From a virus: a DNA stretch of 42,607 bases. Numbering within the stretch: position 1 is the stretch's first letter; each line of letters starts with the position of its first letter. The notes below the pieces were generated by a model. That model searched no databases. It was given only the letters and a program-made list of their open reading frames with translations, and was not told the DNA's origin. The stretch is from positions 1-42,607 of the IMG/VR virus record IMGVR_UViG_3300031692_000120, one strand, 5' to 3'. A program made the position numbers and the translations under genes. Below are positions 28,789 through 37,074 of this stretch, one piece after another.

Positions 28789-29793
28789 ATGGCAAGAATT
28801 GAAGAGCTTAGTACTGGACAAATTTTTAAGGAAGGAATAGGAAACGCGGCACTCCATGTAACTGAAATTGACAGAAATGGAAATATCAAGGAATGCTCAG
28901 GTACATCTATTCCGGCTGATGGTGTAACCTATTTGCCAAATAAAGGCTTTGCGCCTGGTTGTGTATTTGAAAAAACAGACGCTGCCTATGGGCAATATCC
29001 CAGATGGATCAATCTCGGATCATCCACTTCATGCAAATTCAGACCATTCGGCCCGGTTATGGGGTATGGATTTTTAACTGGCGGAGGTCCCGTCACAAGT
29101 TTGGGTTCAGATACTGCTGAATCAATCTCTCTGCAGGGCATTATCATGGATAGTGATATCGCGGTTGTAGGTCATGAAGTATCCAATGATAGCGATACTA
29201 TTGTTGCAGCTATTGCAAATGAAGGATCGATCGACCTCACTCTGTCAGTTGATCCAAGCACAGCTCACGGATATGTTTATGGAGTAATGCGCGATAAATG
29301 CTTACCTGCTTTCGATATTGTCGCGGCTGGCACGCATGTAACTACGGGAGGGGCTGCCGCTGAAGCAATTACAGTTACCGGAGTCCTGGCCACTGATATC
29401 GCGTTTGCATCCTATAGCGTAACCGATGATTCCGATGTAATCGCGAAAGTAGTCTGCACAGCAGATACTGTAACTGTCACTTGTTCAGTAGATCCCGGCG
29501 CGACGCATTCAATCGATTACATGGTATTGCGTCCGAAAGGAGATTTTCAGCCCTCTCATTATATCGTGGGCGCGGCAGTTCATACGACAACGACCGCGGT
29601 CGGAGCCACAAACGATATTACTATTACCGGAGCAACATCGGGGGATGTTGTCCTGGCCGGTTATGCAGGAACAAATGATACAGATACAATAGTTTCGGCA
29701 GCGGTAAGCGCGGCAAATACTGTTACAGTAACAATGTCGGCTGATCCAAGTACGGCGCATAAGATCTGGTGTGTAGTTCTCAGGGCTTATTAA
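28789..29793 (+). CDS. Repeat-built virion decoration-like protein
   Basis: The 334-residue protein has three copies of a ~75-residue beta-rich unit, each with an ITVTG or ISLQG strand, a DSDTIV or DSDVIA turn and a SVDPSTAHGY or SVDPGATHSI end. Thr, Val, Ala and Asp dominate and Cys is rare. Such tandem immunoglobulin-like or beta-sandwich repeats are usual in capsid decoration proteins and fibres. The N-terminal ~100 residues are different and may attach to the capsid. CGGAGGG lies upstream. The structural assignment is inferred from repeats and context. Confidence 0.7.
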   Translation: MARIEELSTGQIFKEGIGNAALHVTEIDRNGNIKECSGTSIPADGVTYLPNKGFAPGCVFEKTDAAYGQYPRWINLGSSTSCKFRPFGPVMGYGFLTGGGPVTSLGSDTAESISLQGIIMDSDIAVVGHEVSNDSDTIVAAIANEGSIDLTLSVDPSTAHGYVYGVMRDKCLPAFDIVAAGTHVTTGGAAAEAITVTGVLATDIAFASYSVTDDSDVIAKVVCTADTVTVTCSVDPGATHSIDYMVLRPKGDFQPSHYIVGAAVHTTTTAVGATNDITITGATSGDVVLAGYAGTNDTDTIVSAAVSAANTVTVTMSADPSTAHKIWCVVLRAY

Positions 29794-29799
29794 AAAATA

Positions 29800-29880
29800 G
29801 GGTCGCGGCCCTCTCCTCTCCTAGATCGCGCGACCCTTCCCCGGGGATTTTTCCTACGGTAGCGTCCCGTACTTTTTCCC
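29800..29880 (+). terminator. GC-rich hairpin cluster, possible terminator
   Basis: GGGTCGCG (29800-29807) pairs exactly with CGCGACCC (29829-29836). It is followed by CCCCGGGG, a T-run, a TACGG/CCGTA stem, another T-run and a second CCCCGGGG. Several folds with T-runs are possible. It lies between the decoration-like gene and the next block. Confidence 0.5.
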
Positions 29881-29909
29881 CGGGGACCCCTATAAAAATG
29901 GAGGAGTAA

Positions 29910-30023
29910 TTGGAAAAAATTTTGAATACTGATACAAAAATATTAGTGAACGCATTTATCAGAATTTTTAAATACGCTATTCATATATTGGAAAAAGTAA
30001 AAAAAGGAGAACCAGTAACATGA
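29910..30023 (+). CDS. Small basic protein with TTG start, 37 aa
   Basis: TTG 29910 follows GGAGGAG. The frame (MEKILNTDTKILVNAFIRIF at its start) is a basic amphipathic helix and ends in ATGA overlapping the next gene's start. The overlap and the strong ribosome site support translation. Function unknown. Confidence 0.5.
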   Translation: MEKILNTDTKILVNAFIRIFKYAIHILEKVKKGEPVT

Positions 30024-30556
30024 ATAAACCAGAATTAGAAAATGAAATCCTTGTAGTATCAGATGATGAAGAAGCAAAAAGGGCTGCCGCAGAAATATGC
30101 TCTAAGGCCAAAGCTATTCTTGATTCTAAGGAAGAAGAGCCAGAGACCTTTTCTTCTGATCGAAAACCGGTTAAAATTCCGCGCAGAATTATAAAGATTA
30201 GACCAGGCTATGAAGACCCTTTAGCTGTAAAAGACATGATTTTTGGTGTTAATGGGTTTGGGTATAAAGTATCTCAGGTCTTAGGACGCATGAGACGCAG
30301 GATTGAATTGCTTGGCTTAATCGTTCCCAATCCTCAATCTGGGCAACCAGAACTCAGAAAAATACCGGATGGAGTCCGTGATCCACTCGTCGAACATAAT
30401 TTTGTTTTTAGTATAGCGGCCCATACCGCTGATCCCGATCGGGGAGTTCAAATTGGTGACAATGTTGCATACAGGATAAATAATTCTAATGGTAGGTATC
30501 GAACCATTAAATTTATGGGCAAACTTATTTATGATGTTGATATGGGAGAAGCATAA
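30020..30556 (+). CDS. Hypothetical virion-region protein, 178 aa
   Basis: The N-terminal third is acidic (DDEEAKRAAAEICSKAKAIL); the rest is basic and beta-rich (KPVKIPRRIIKIRPGYEDPL and VGRMRRRIELLGLIV-like segments). AAAAGGAG precedes the ATG, and both ends overlap neighbours by a few bases. No family is recognised; it belongs to an unassigned block between the decoration-like and scaffold genes. Confidence 0.6.
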   Translation: MNKPELENEILVVSDDEEAKRAAAEICSKAKAILDSKEEEPETFSSDRKPVKIPRRIIKIRPGYEDPLAVKDMIFGVNGFGYKVSQVLGRMRRRIELLGLIVPNPQSGQPELRKIPDGVRDPLVEHNFVFSIAAHTADPDRGVQIGDNVAYRINNSNGRYRTIKFMGKLIYDVDMGEA

Positions 30557-31014
30557 TGGCTGAAGACTTCCGGCGCGACGCAACCGAACATATGTACCTG
30601 GAAGACATTAAAGCCAGGGATATTGACAACCTGAAACTTGTTCACCAGAAACTTAAAGAGAAATGGTTCGATCATGAAAAAGTTGCTATGTTTTTTATGG
30701 GAGCTTTAACAAATGCATGCCTTTCAAAGCTTGGGATCGATCAGCTTTCAATGATGAAAAAATATCCAAATCGGCACCAGAGAGCATTTCTTGAAAAACT
30801 TATCGATAAAGAAATGAAAAAAGCTGATGTGAAAGTGGAGCGACGACGATATCCTGGAGAAAATTTCTGGAAGTCCGGAATCTATTTCTATCATCATAAT
30901 GAAATAGCATATTGGATCTCCGAACCCCTTAGAATTAAAGGGGGTAAGAAAAAATCTTCAGGCCTTATTATTCCGACCAATATTCAATATTTGGTTCGTC
31001 ATAATTATCAGTAG
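30556..31014 (+). CDS. Hypothetical virion-region protein, 152 aa
   Basis: A charged, largely helical protein (start MAEDFRRDATEHMYLEDIKA) with LIDKEMKKADVKVERRRYPG in the middle and a GGKKKSSGLI segment near the end. Its ATG shares one base with the stop of the preceding gene. No recognised motif. It was probably produced with the structural genes. Confidence 0.6.
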   Translation: MAEDFRRDATEHMYLEDIKARDIDNLKLVHQKLKEKWFDHEKVAMFFMGALTNACLSKLGIDQLSMMKKYPNRHQRAFLEKLIDKEMKKADVKVERRRYPGENFWKSGIYFYHHNEIAYWISEPLRIKGGKKKSSGLIIPTNIQYLVRHNYQ

Positions 31015-31023
31015 GAGACGCGT

Positions 31024-31638
31024 ATGATTTTTAAACGAAAAAAAAATAAGTATGATGATGACCAGGAGAAAAAAAGAAGAGGGATTGAAGTTAAAACCGG
31101 TACGAGTCGGCGTGGATTCTTGAAGTTTCTTGGCATCGGGTCAATTTCCGCTTCTTCAGCTTTGATATCTAGCGCTATTCCAATATCAGCAAAAACAAAG
31201 CTCATTATTGAAACAGAAGATAAAAAATTATTAGATTCAGAATATTCTGAATTACCCGCACTTTATAGAGAAGGCAAAGGCTATTTATATCAGGAGGAAA
31301 CTGGACGTTTCTATGTCTACAATGATAAACTCGCGAAACGATCCGATATGAAAATATTAGCTCCTGAATTATGTGAAAAGATTCATTCAGATATCAGGGT
31401 TGTCCAGGAATTTGAACGTAATTTCGAAAATAATCTGAAAAGATCCATTGAAAAAAGAGTAGAAAGAGAAATTGCTGGACCAGATGCAACAAGAAGCATG
31501 CTTAATAAAGAAGGTGATACCATATTATCATCTTCAATTCAGCGGCTTCCACTCAAGCATTCTTCAGGTCCTGTTAAGTGGGCAAAGCCTGAGGAGCTTA
31601 TCGAATCCGATATTATGAGGAAACCATATAAATCATGA
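31024..31638 (+). CDS. Protein with twin-arginine (Tat) type signal
   Basis: Residues 28-34 read SRRGFLK, an exact match to the Tat consensus S/T-R-R-x-F-L-K, followed by a moderately hydrophobic stretch FLGIGSISASSALISSAI and a PISAK end that could be a cleavage site. The 27 residues before it are highly charged (MIFKRKKNKYDDDQEKKRRG). The remaining ~145 residues are charged and helical and show no recognised enzyme domain. A Tat-exported protein encoded amid virion genes is unusual. It may instead be a membrane-interacting virion component. GGAGACGCGT lies upstream. Confidence 0.7.
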   Translation: MIFKRKKNKYDDDQEKKRRGIEVKTGTSRRGFLKFLGIGSISASSALISSAIPISAKTKLIIETEDKKLLDSEYSELPALYREGKGYLYQEETGRFYVYNDKLAKRSDMKILAPELCEKIHSDIRVVQEFERNFENNLKRSIEKRVEREIAGPDATRSMLNKEGDTILSSSIQRLPLKHSSGPVKWAKPEELIESDIMRKPYKS

Positions 31639-31681
31639 AGCGGCATAAATTTTTCAAAATATCATTTTATAGATAAAGCAA

Positions 31682-31906
31682 ATGATTAATATATGTCCTC
31701 AATGTGGAGTAAACGAAAAACATCCTAGGATTGATATTTGTTTGGATTGTCACGAACAGAATGTCAATGGTTTGAAAGAGATTCTTAGTCTTATTGAAAA
31801 AGGCCATTCCGATCACTGTGCTAAAAGGCAGGTATGGGGAGACGGTGAATGCGAATGTGATTTATACAAGAAAGGATATGATCCTTATGCTTGGCAAAAC
31901 CTATAA
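31682..31906 (+). CDS. Small zinc-ribbon protein, 74 aa
   Basis: CPQCGVNEKH and CLDCHEQ at the N-terminus form a CxxC-CxxC zinc ribbon; a CECD follows near the end. The first helix region (LKEILSLIEKGHSDHCAKR) is like small phage proteins of unknown function. No strong ribosome site is present. It ends the block before a promoter/terminator module. Confidence 0.55.
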   Translation: MINICPQCGVNEKHPRIDICLDCHEQNVNGLKEILSLIEKGHSDHCAKRQVWGDGECECDLYKKGYDPYAWQNL

Positions 31907-32010
31907 CCCACGCATCAACTCGGACCTGGCTAAAGACTGCCAGACCGGTTATGCGTAATATTTTCCTTTTCAGTGGTAGCAATAGAATCTTTCGGATTTA
32001 TAAAAAATAG

Positions 32011-32040
32011 TTGATAAAACTTAAAATATTTGCTTATCAT
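32011..32040 (+). promoter_or_regulatory. Promoter before the capsid block
   Basis: TTGATA (32011-32016), an 18-bp spacer and TATCAT (32035-32040) lie in the AT-rich gap after the zinc-ribbon gene. The predicted transcript starts about 32047 and meets a strong terminator about 120 bases later. Confidence 0.6.
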
Positions 32041-32046
32041 ATGCAA

Positions 32047-32176
32047 AATTAATGATTTAATACATACCCCTTAATTCCAAGCTATAAAGCCTCGAATAAG
32101 GGAAGCAGACCCCGCTCACAAAGCCAAGTCTGGAAATATGAGTAATATCATGTTTTCGGCTTGGCTTTTTATTTTT
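32047..32176 (+). ncRNA. Candidate small RNA ending at an intrinsic terminator
   Basis: Between the promoter and 32176 the transcript would have a 5' stem (CCCTTA 32068-32073 with TAAGGG 32097-32102, extended by TTC/GAA). It would also have a 3' terminator: AAAGCCAAG (32120-32128) with CTTGGCTTT (32160-32168), an inner GGAAA/TTTTC and ATGA/TCAT stem, and then T-runs to 32176. No ORF with a ribosome site lies inside. It could be a phage sRNA or an attenuator for the scaffold and capsid genes that start at 32263. Confidence 0.55.
32120..32176 (+). terminator. Intrinsic terminator upstream of the scaffold gene
   Basis: A 9-bp outer stem with an inner stem is followed by TTTTTATTTTT. It lies about 90 bases before the scaffold start codon, so capsid genes need readthrough, antitermination or another promoter. 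Confidence 0.8.
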
Positions 32177-32262
32177 GTCACCTGGAAACAACCGGCTATG
32201 AGCAGGATTCCGGGGATAAGACAGCGAATACCCGGGAGGGATCGCACAAAGGAGGTTACCAC

Positions 32263-33282
32263 ATGGAAGGTAACGTAATGGAAAGGAACAATTTATCAGG
32301 GATACCAACAGCAGTATTGATGCAAGGCAATCTTGCCAAGACAAGGCAGAAAGAGTTTGCCGAGGGAAAACCGGAAGATATTCAGGATCCGGAGAAAAAA
32401 GAGATTATTGATAGGCCCGAAAGTGATGATACTGATGATCTGGACATCGAAGCCATTCTTGCTGAAGATGAGCCGGTCAAAGAACCTGATAAGCCAACAG
32501 AAACAAAAAAACCGGATGAACAGAGAGAATCTGTTTTACAGGGCATGTTTGACAAGCACAAACGTGAGGCCCAGGCAAGGGAAGATGAACTACTTGGAGA
32601 AATAAAAAGTCTTAGAAAAGTTATCGATAATTTGAATATGATAATTGAACGAGGCGCATTTAAGGCAAGCCAGGAAGAAGACGACCCAGGAGCATCGACC
32701 CAGAAAGGAAAGGTAAACAGATTAGACCCTGAAAAGTTTACTGATTATGGCGATGAGATCGTCGATATTGCAAATATGGTCAATAGCCTTGTAGACGAGA
32801 ATGAAAAGCTCAGAGCAGATCAGGTATCAACCAGTTCTAAGCTTGAGGAAGATTCGAATAATATTAGATTAAGAGATTTCAAATCTGATATGTCGAGATT
32901 GGTAAATCCTGCATGGGAACAAATCAATCTAGATCCCCTTTTCAAAAACTGGTTACTTGAAAATCCTGACCTAAATGACGATATATTCCATTATGGTATG
33001 AACCTGGATGCGGTCAGGGCAGCAAGAATTTTCAATCTGTTCATTAAAACTACCGGGTACAAAGTACCAACGCCTCTTTCCAAACCCAGGATGGAAGATG
33101 AGATTTTACCCGACCTAAGCGGAACGGGAGAGGAAAAGATTGAAACCAAAGATACCCCAATTGTGACCCGAACGCAATATGCCACGGCATGTAAAAAAAT
33201 GGCACTCGGGAAAATCACAAAAAAACAATTCGATAAGATTCAGAAATATTTCAACGAAACAGTAAGGAAAGGACTGGCATGA
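32263..33282 (+). CDS. Scaffold protein
   Basis: ATG 32263 (MEGNVMERNNLSGIP) has GGAGG eight bases upstream; the longer frame begins inside the terminator and is rejected. The 339-residue protein is very acidic (DDTDDLDIEAILAEDEPVKE), with a central coiled coil (DKHKREAQAREDELLGEIKS) and a basic C-terminus. Such composition, and the position immediately before the major capsid gene, fit a phage scaffolding protein that guides procapsid assembly and then leaves. Confidence 0.78.
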   Translation: MEGNVMERNNLSGIPTAVLMQGNLAKTRQKEFAEGKPEDIQDPEKKEIIDRPESDDTDDLDIEAILAEDEPVKEPDKPTETKKPDEQRESVLQGMFDKHKREAQAREDELLGEIKSLRKVIDNLNMIIERGAFKASQEEDDPGASTQKGKVNRLDPEKFTDYGDEIVDIANMVNSLVDENEKLRADQVSTSSKLEEDSNNIRLRDFKSDMSRLVNPAWEQINLDPLFKNWLLENPDLNDDIFHYGMNLDAVRAARIFNLFIKTTGYKVPTPLSKPRMEDEILPDLSGTGEEKIETKDTPIVTRTQYATACKKMALGKITKKQFDKIQKYFNETVRKGLA

Positions 33283-33332
33283 TGAAAATTGACCTGTCTC
33301 CCTTGCTGATAAAATTATAAGGAGGATTGCAT

Positions 33333-34572
33333 ATGGCAGTTCAAGTAGCGGCAGGGACCCCTCAGTATAGCGGAAATTTTATCCCCGAAATATGGTCAGG
33401 TAATATGCTGATCAAATTTTATGCCACGACAGTGCTCGCGGCTATTTCCAATACCGAGTATGAGGGTTAACTTTTGATCTGGCCCTCACTAAACGCCTCT
33501 AATTGCTGGAACACCCTAAAACCTGTGTGCCACAGCGGAACTGGTAACAGTAAACGTAACGGCTCGAAAAGTCACAGGATGGAACAATGGGCAATCAGCA
33601 GCGAAGTGACCGGAAAACCGGTTAAACGTTCATCGACTAGGAAAAGTAGCCTAAACGAAAGCATGGCAAAATTCCCACGAACGGGGCGGATAATTTTCTC
33701 ATTTTACAAGAAAATTATCATGATATAGTCATTTCTACAGTGAAAGCTGTAGGGTTAGGATAAAGAGCCTAACTGTAAAACCAAAGGAGATTAAAACCAA
33801 GGGTGATAAGGTCAATATCCGGACCGTTCCTGATATTACTATCAGGAAGTATAAAAAGAATCTGGATCTTGAAATAGAGCATCCTGATAGTCCAATGGTA
33901 GAACTTAACATTGACCAGGCAAACTATTTTAACTTTATCTGTGATGACATTGATAAACATCAATCCGATCTTCCCCTGATGGATAAATTTTCGGATGATG
34001 CAGGTCAGCAAATGGGTATTTTTATTGATACCGAAATCCTGGCTGATATTTATGCCGACGCAGATACCTATAATGCGGGTATTACAGCTGGCAAAATAAG
34101 CAAAGACCTTAACTTTGGAATAACTGGGACACCTCTTCCAGTTACCAAGGCAGCTGTACTTGAGATTCTGGTTGATTGCAGAATTGCTCTTTCTGAACAG
34201 AATGTTGCGAAACAGAATAGATGGGGTGTTATACCTGAATGGATGGCGGGTATGATCATGAAATCAGACCTGAAAGATGCATCCCTGGCCGGTGACGGGA
34301 CCAGTATTATGCGTAATGGTCGGTTAGGTATGATAGCAGATTTAACTCTTTATGAGTCGAATCTTCTGTATTATGTCACTGATGGCAGTTACAGGGCTTA
34401 TCATGCGCTTGTGGGCCATAAATCGGCTCTGAGTTTTGCATCTCAGATGACAAATATGGAAACCCTGCGTACATCCCGAACCTTCGGAACCCTTGTAAGA
34501 GGACTCAACGTTTATGGTTATCAGGTCCTTAAAGGCGAATCTCTGATTGATCTTTATATCAGAAAAGGTTAA
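33333..34572 (+). CDS. Major capsid protein, gene split by a group I intron
   Basis: Exon 1 (33333-33467, 45 codons from ATG after AAGGAGG) ends NTEYEG, and an in-frame TAA follows at once. Exon 2 starts at 33787 with EIKTKGDKVNIRTVPDI and runs to 34572. Spliced, they give 306 residues with FIPEIWSGNMLIKFYATTV, the DITIRKYKK segment, WGVIPEWMAGMIMKSDLKDA, LAGDGTSIMRNGRLGM and a LVRGLNVYGYQV end, which matches the coat protein common in N4-gp56-like podoviruses. The coding frame is restored exactly at the codon boundary. Without splicing only a 45-residue fragment would form. Confidence 0.9.
33468..33786 (+). ncRNA. Group I self-splicing intron in the capsid gene
   Basis: The 319-nt insert has the group I core: P element AATTGCTGGAACACCCTAAA, Q element GGGCAATCAGCAGCGAAG, R element CGTTCATCGACTAGG and S element GATATAGTC. 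P7 pairs GACTA with TAGTC. P1 pairs exon end TGAGGGT with GCCCTCA, leaving the hallmark U-G at the 5' splice site. P8, P9 and P9.1 are clear hairpins. The intron ends in G before GAGATT. It contains no homing endonuclease gene, so it may rely on HNH genes elsewhere in the genome. Confidence 0.93.
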
Positions 34573-34605
34573 GGGAACCTTAATACCGGTTGATTAACAC
34601 ATTTT

Positions 34606-34627
34606 ATGGAGGCTTTCGGGCCTCCAT
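34606..34627 (+). terminator. Hairpin after the capsid gene
   Basis: ATGGAGGC (34606-34613) pairs with GCCTCCAT (34620-34627) around a 6-nt loop. No T-run follows, so it may act as mRNA 3'-end protection more than as a terminator. It ends 14 bases before the next ribosome site. Confidence 0.4.
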
Positions 34628-34644
34628 CCTCGAAAGGAGGACAA

Positions 34645-35166
34645 ATGGCAGATACATATAAATTTTACCAGGAAGGAGCCGGCATACCATACAAAGGTTC
34701 TGACGCTCCTCCATTTAAAAGAAGGCTCAACGTTCCGGACCTGATCGCGAATAAAAAGCTTGCAAATACAACTGACGAAACCACTGCAGTAAAGCTTGCC
34801 TCAACAGGATTTGGTGCAGCCGATAAGCTGGAACTTTTTCAAATCCCAAAAGGTTTTATCGTTTATGGCGTAGAATATTATGTCGTAACCGGTGAAGGGG
34901 CTACCTGTACCATTGATATCGGTCTAAATTCAGCCACTTCAACGCACGGTCTTTCAGCCGATGATGATTTATGGGAAGCGGCGGGATCTATAGAAACTGC
35001 GGGCGTCCTGCTTGGAACCGGTGACGCGGATGCGGGTGGAACCGATAACAAGATCGGAGAACTTTTCATAACTGATGGGAATATTTGCGTTCTCTTTAAT
35101 CATGCCACTGATACAGCCGTGGTAGATTTCTGGGTTCGTGGAGCGATGGTTTCCGCAATATCATAA
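34645..35166 (+). CDS. Virion protein, beta-rich, 173 aa
   Basis: ATG 34645 follows GAAAGGAGG. The protein (start MADTYKFYQEGAGIPYKGSD) has a Thr/Ala/Gly-rich beta pattern (TTDETTAVKLASTGFGAADK, GEGATCTIDIGLNSATSTHG) and ends in FWVRGAMVSAIS. It follows the coat protein directly, where decoration or minor capsid proteins are usually encoded. No catalytic motif. The structural role is likely by context. Confidence 0.7.
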   Translation: MADTYKFYQEGAGIPYKGSDAPPFKRRLNVPDLIANKKLANTTDETTAVKLASTGFGAADKLELFQIPKGFIVYGVEYYVVTGEGATCTIDIGLNSATSTHGLSADDDLWEAAGSIETAGVLLGTGDADAGGTDNKIGELFITDGNICVLFNHATDTAVVDFWVRGAMVSAIS

Positions 35167-35182
35167 TATAAATACAAATTAA

Positions 35183-35206
35183 AAAGGCGGGTGAGATCCC
35201 GCCTTT
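35183..35206 (+). terminator. Intrinsic terminator
   Basis: AAAGGCGGG (35183-35191) pairs perfectly with CCCGCCTTT (35198-35206) around a 6-nt loop. It lies between the post-capsid gene and the adaptor block and could reduce downstream transcription relative to coat protein. Confidence 0.7.
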
Positions 35207-35218
35207 CAGGAGAGTAAA

Positions 35219-35743
35219 ATGGAACAATTTGTAAGACAGGCAAAAACTGGCCGAATCTATATAGTTAATCCCAGGCATCCCGGAACAGAATCAATGCTTA
35301 ATCGCAAAGATTTTATAAAACATAATCCTGATGAGGCCCAGATTCGAATAAAAGCCCTTCAGCGTAGACTTAAAGAACTTGAGGAAACTTCCCCGCAGCC
35401 TATCGATAAAAAAATCAGCGTCGAGGCTGCTGAGATAGCCAGTCTTGAAGCCGAGATCGAGGCAAAGGAAAAGAAGAATCTTGATGAAGCTTTGAAGGAA
35501 GAAGGGGTAGATATCAAGAAAGAGGATAAAACTGAGGAAGAACTGGCTCAGGAAGAAAAGAAGCGTATCATAAACGAAGATCCGGATATCAAAAAGTTAG
35601 AGGCAATGACAGATCCAAAAGATATCATTGATTATATTGCAATAGAGTTTGGGAAAGAAATAAAGCTTGATAACCGGAAATCCCCCGAAACTTATAGAAA
35701 TGAAGCAATTTCTTTGCGGATAAACAGATTATTTGAAGCTTAA
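35219..35743 (+). CDS. Hypothetical head-region protein, 174 aa
   Basis: The N-terminus (MEQFVRQAKTGRIYIVNPRH) is beta-like; the rest is a long charged helix with DEAQIRIKALQRRLKELEET and repeated E/K runs (EAEIEAKEKKNLDEALKEEG). CAGGAGAG precedes the ATG. Similar proteins often follow coat genes in podoviruses without assigned function. It may help head completion. Confidence 0.62.
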   Translation: MEQFVRQAKTGRIYIVNPRHPGTESMLNRKDFIKHNPDEAQIRIKALQRRLKELEETSPQPIDKKISVEAAEIASLEAEIEAKEKKNLDEALKEEGVDIKKEDKTEEELAQEEKKRIINEDPDIKKLEAMTDPKDIIDYIAIEFGKEIKLDNRKSPETYRNEAISLRINRLFEA

Positions 35744-35746
35744 GCC

Positions 35747-36382
35747 ATGGCATCAATAACGGTAAAAAAATTAATTGATACAGTAATAGATATTCTTCAG
35801 GATCTGGACTATGATCAGTGGAGCCTTGATCAGCTTATCACTAATTATAATCTGGCAACCAAAGAAATCATATCTATGAACGATTCCGCGAACGCTGTTG
35901 AAGAATCGATTAAACTTGCATCTGGTTCAAAACAATCTATGCCCGCATATGCGTTTAAAGCTCTTGATATTATTTGTAATATGGGGACGGATGGTGAAAC
36001 CGAAGGGGATACGATATCCCAGGCTGATCTTATGTCCATAAAAGCATTTGATCGGAGTTGGCGCACAGCCGACGCGGATAATGTCATTATTAACTGGATA
36101 TCCGATCCAAATGACAAAAAAACATTCTATGTTTATCCCCCCTCCGATGGAACAACATATGTTCTGGCAAGATTCCCTAAAATACCTGATGACATCGTTT
36201 ATGATGATGAAGGTGATTGGGAAAATGCATTAGTTGGCATTATAGATGATTTTGTTTTGACTCTGCAGGAAAAAATCATAGAGCTTTCATACAAGAAAGA
36301 TTCTGATATTCCTGGAAATAAAGTCAGAGAAGATGATGCAAATAAAGAGTTTATGTCAGGTCTTGCAGCCCGCGCAACTTAG
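35747..36382 (+). CDS. Head-tail adaptor-like protein (211 aa)
   Basis: The protein starts MASITVKKLIDTVIDILQDL and has the helical bundle and YVYPPSDGTTYVLARFPKIP strand region common in phage head-completion proteins, with DFVLTLQEKIIELSYKKDSD in the C-terminal helix. Two such proteins in a row, here and next, match the paired adaptor genes of podoviruses. It has no good Shine-Dalgarno and starts three bases after the previous stop, so it may be coupled. Confidence 0.7.
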   Translation: MASITVKKLIDTVIDILQDLDYDQWSLDQLITNYNLATKEIISMNDSANAVEESIKLASGSKQSMPAYAFKALDIICNMGTDGETEGDTISQADLMSIKAFDRSWRTADADNVIINWISDPNDKKTFYVYPPSDGTTYVLARFPKIPDDIVYDDEGDWENALVGIIDDFVLTLQEKIIELSYKKDSDIPGNKVREDDANKEFMSGLAARAT

Positions 36383-36393
36383 GAGCGCGTGTA

Positions 36394-37074
36394 ATGTCAA
36401 AAACATTTACTTTATGGTATCCGGAAATAGAGCCGGATATTTCTAATGTGCCATTTACCGGGCTTCGAGAAGCAGTTCGAAGCGCCGCGATAAAGTTTTG
36501 TGAAAAAACCCATCTTTGGAAAGTCGATCTTGCCCGTATCACCACGAATATAAATGATAGAGATTATTCATTGACAGTGGATGCCTCTCTGCAGGCGGAG
36601 ATAATTGTTATTGATGATGTCCAATATAAATCTGATGGAGAGGATGACGATCAATTCAGGACCGTTTATCCCGTCTCAGAGGTTCAGCAAAATAGAAACA
36701 GCGGAGGCGGCTGGAAGTATTCTGATATTGAATCTCCATACAATTTTTATGTTGACCCAGTAGATAAAACCACTCTTTATTTTGTGGGTAATCCTACGGA
36801 ATCAAGTACTGAGGGGCTGCTAGTCACAGTTATTTTAAAACCTTTAAAAACAGCCACCTCTTTACCGGATTTTCTTTATAATGAGTATAGAGAGGAAATA
36901 GGCCATGGGGCACTCGCGAATCTATACATGAAAAAAAATATGCCATGGTTTGATCCCAATATGGCTGCATATCATAATGTACCTTTTATGGCTGCGTGTA
37001 ATAATGGTAAAAGCAGGAGAATAACCGGTGCTACAAATATGAATCTACAAATCAAAATGAGGCCTTTGGCATGA
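36394..37074 (+). CDS. Tail adaptor/tubular protein A-like (226 aa)
   Basis: The protein starts MSKTFTLWYPEIEPDISNVP and has GLREAVRSAAIKFCEKTHLW, TTLYFVGNPTESSTEGLLV and SLPDFLYNEYREEIGHGALA, the recurring helix-strand pattern of podovirus tail adaptor proteins that sit under the portal. AGGAGCG precedes the ATG. It ends in a 4-bp ATGA overlap with the next gene. Confidence 0.75.
   Translation: MSKTFTLWYPEIEPDISNVPFTGLREAVRSAAIKFCEKTHLWKVDLARITTNINDRDYSLTVDASLQAEIIVIDDVQYKSDGEDDDQFRTVYPVSEVQQNRNSGGGWKYSDIESPYNFYVDPVDKTTLYFVGNPTESSTEGLLVTVILKPLKTATSLPDFLYNEYREEIGHGALANLYMKKNMPWFDPNMAAYHNVPFMAACNNGKSRRITGATNMNLQIKMRPLA

Noticed and set aside
32161-32262. Upstream extension of the scaffold gene from a TTG
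   Set aside because: It begins in the T-run of the terminator with no ribosome site, whereas ATG 32263 has GGAGG at proper spacing.
33474-33728. An 84-codon ORF downstream of the first capsid exon
   Set aside because: It lies wholly inside the group I intron core and shows no nuclease motif; the open frame is incidental to intron sequence.
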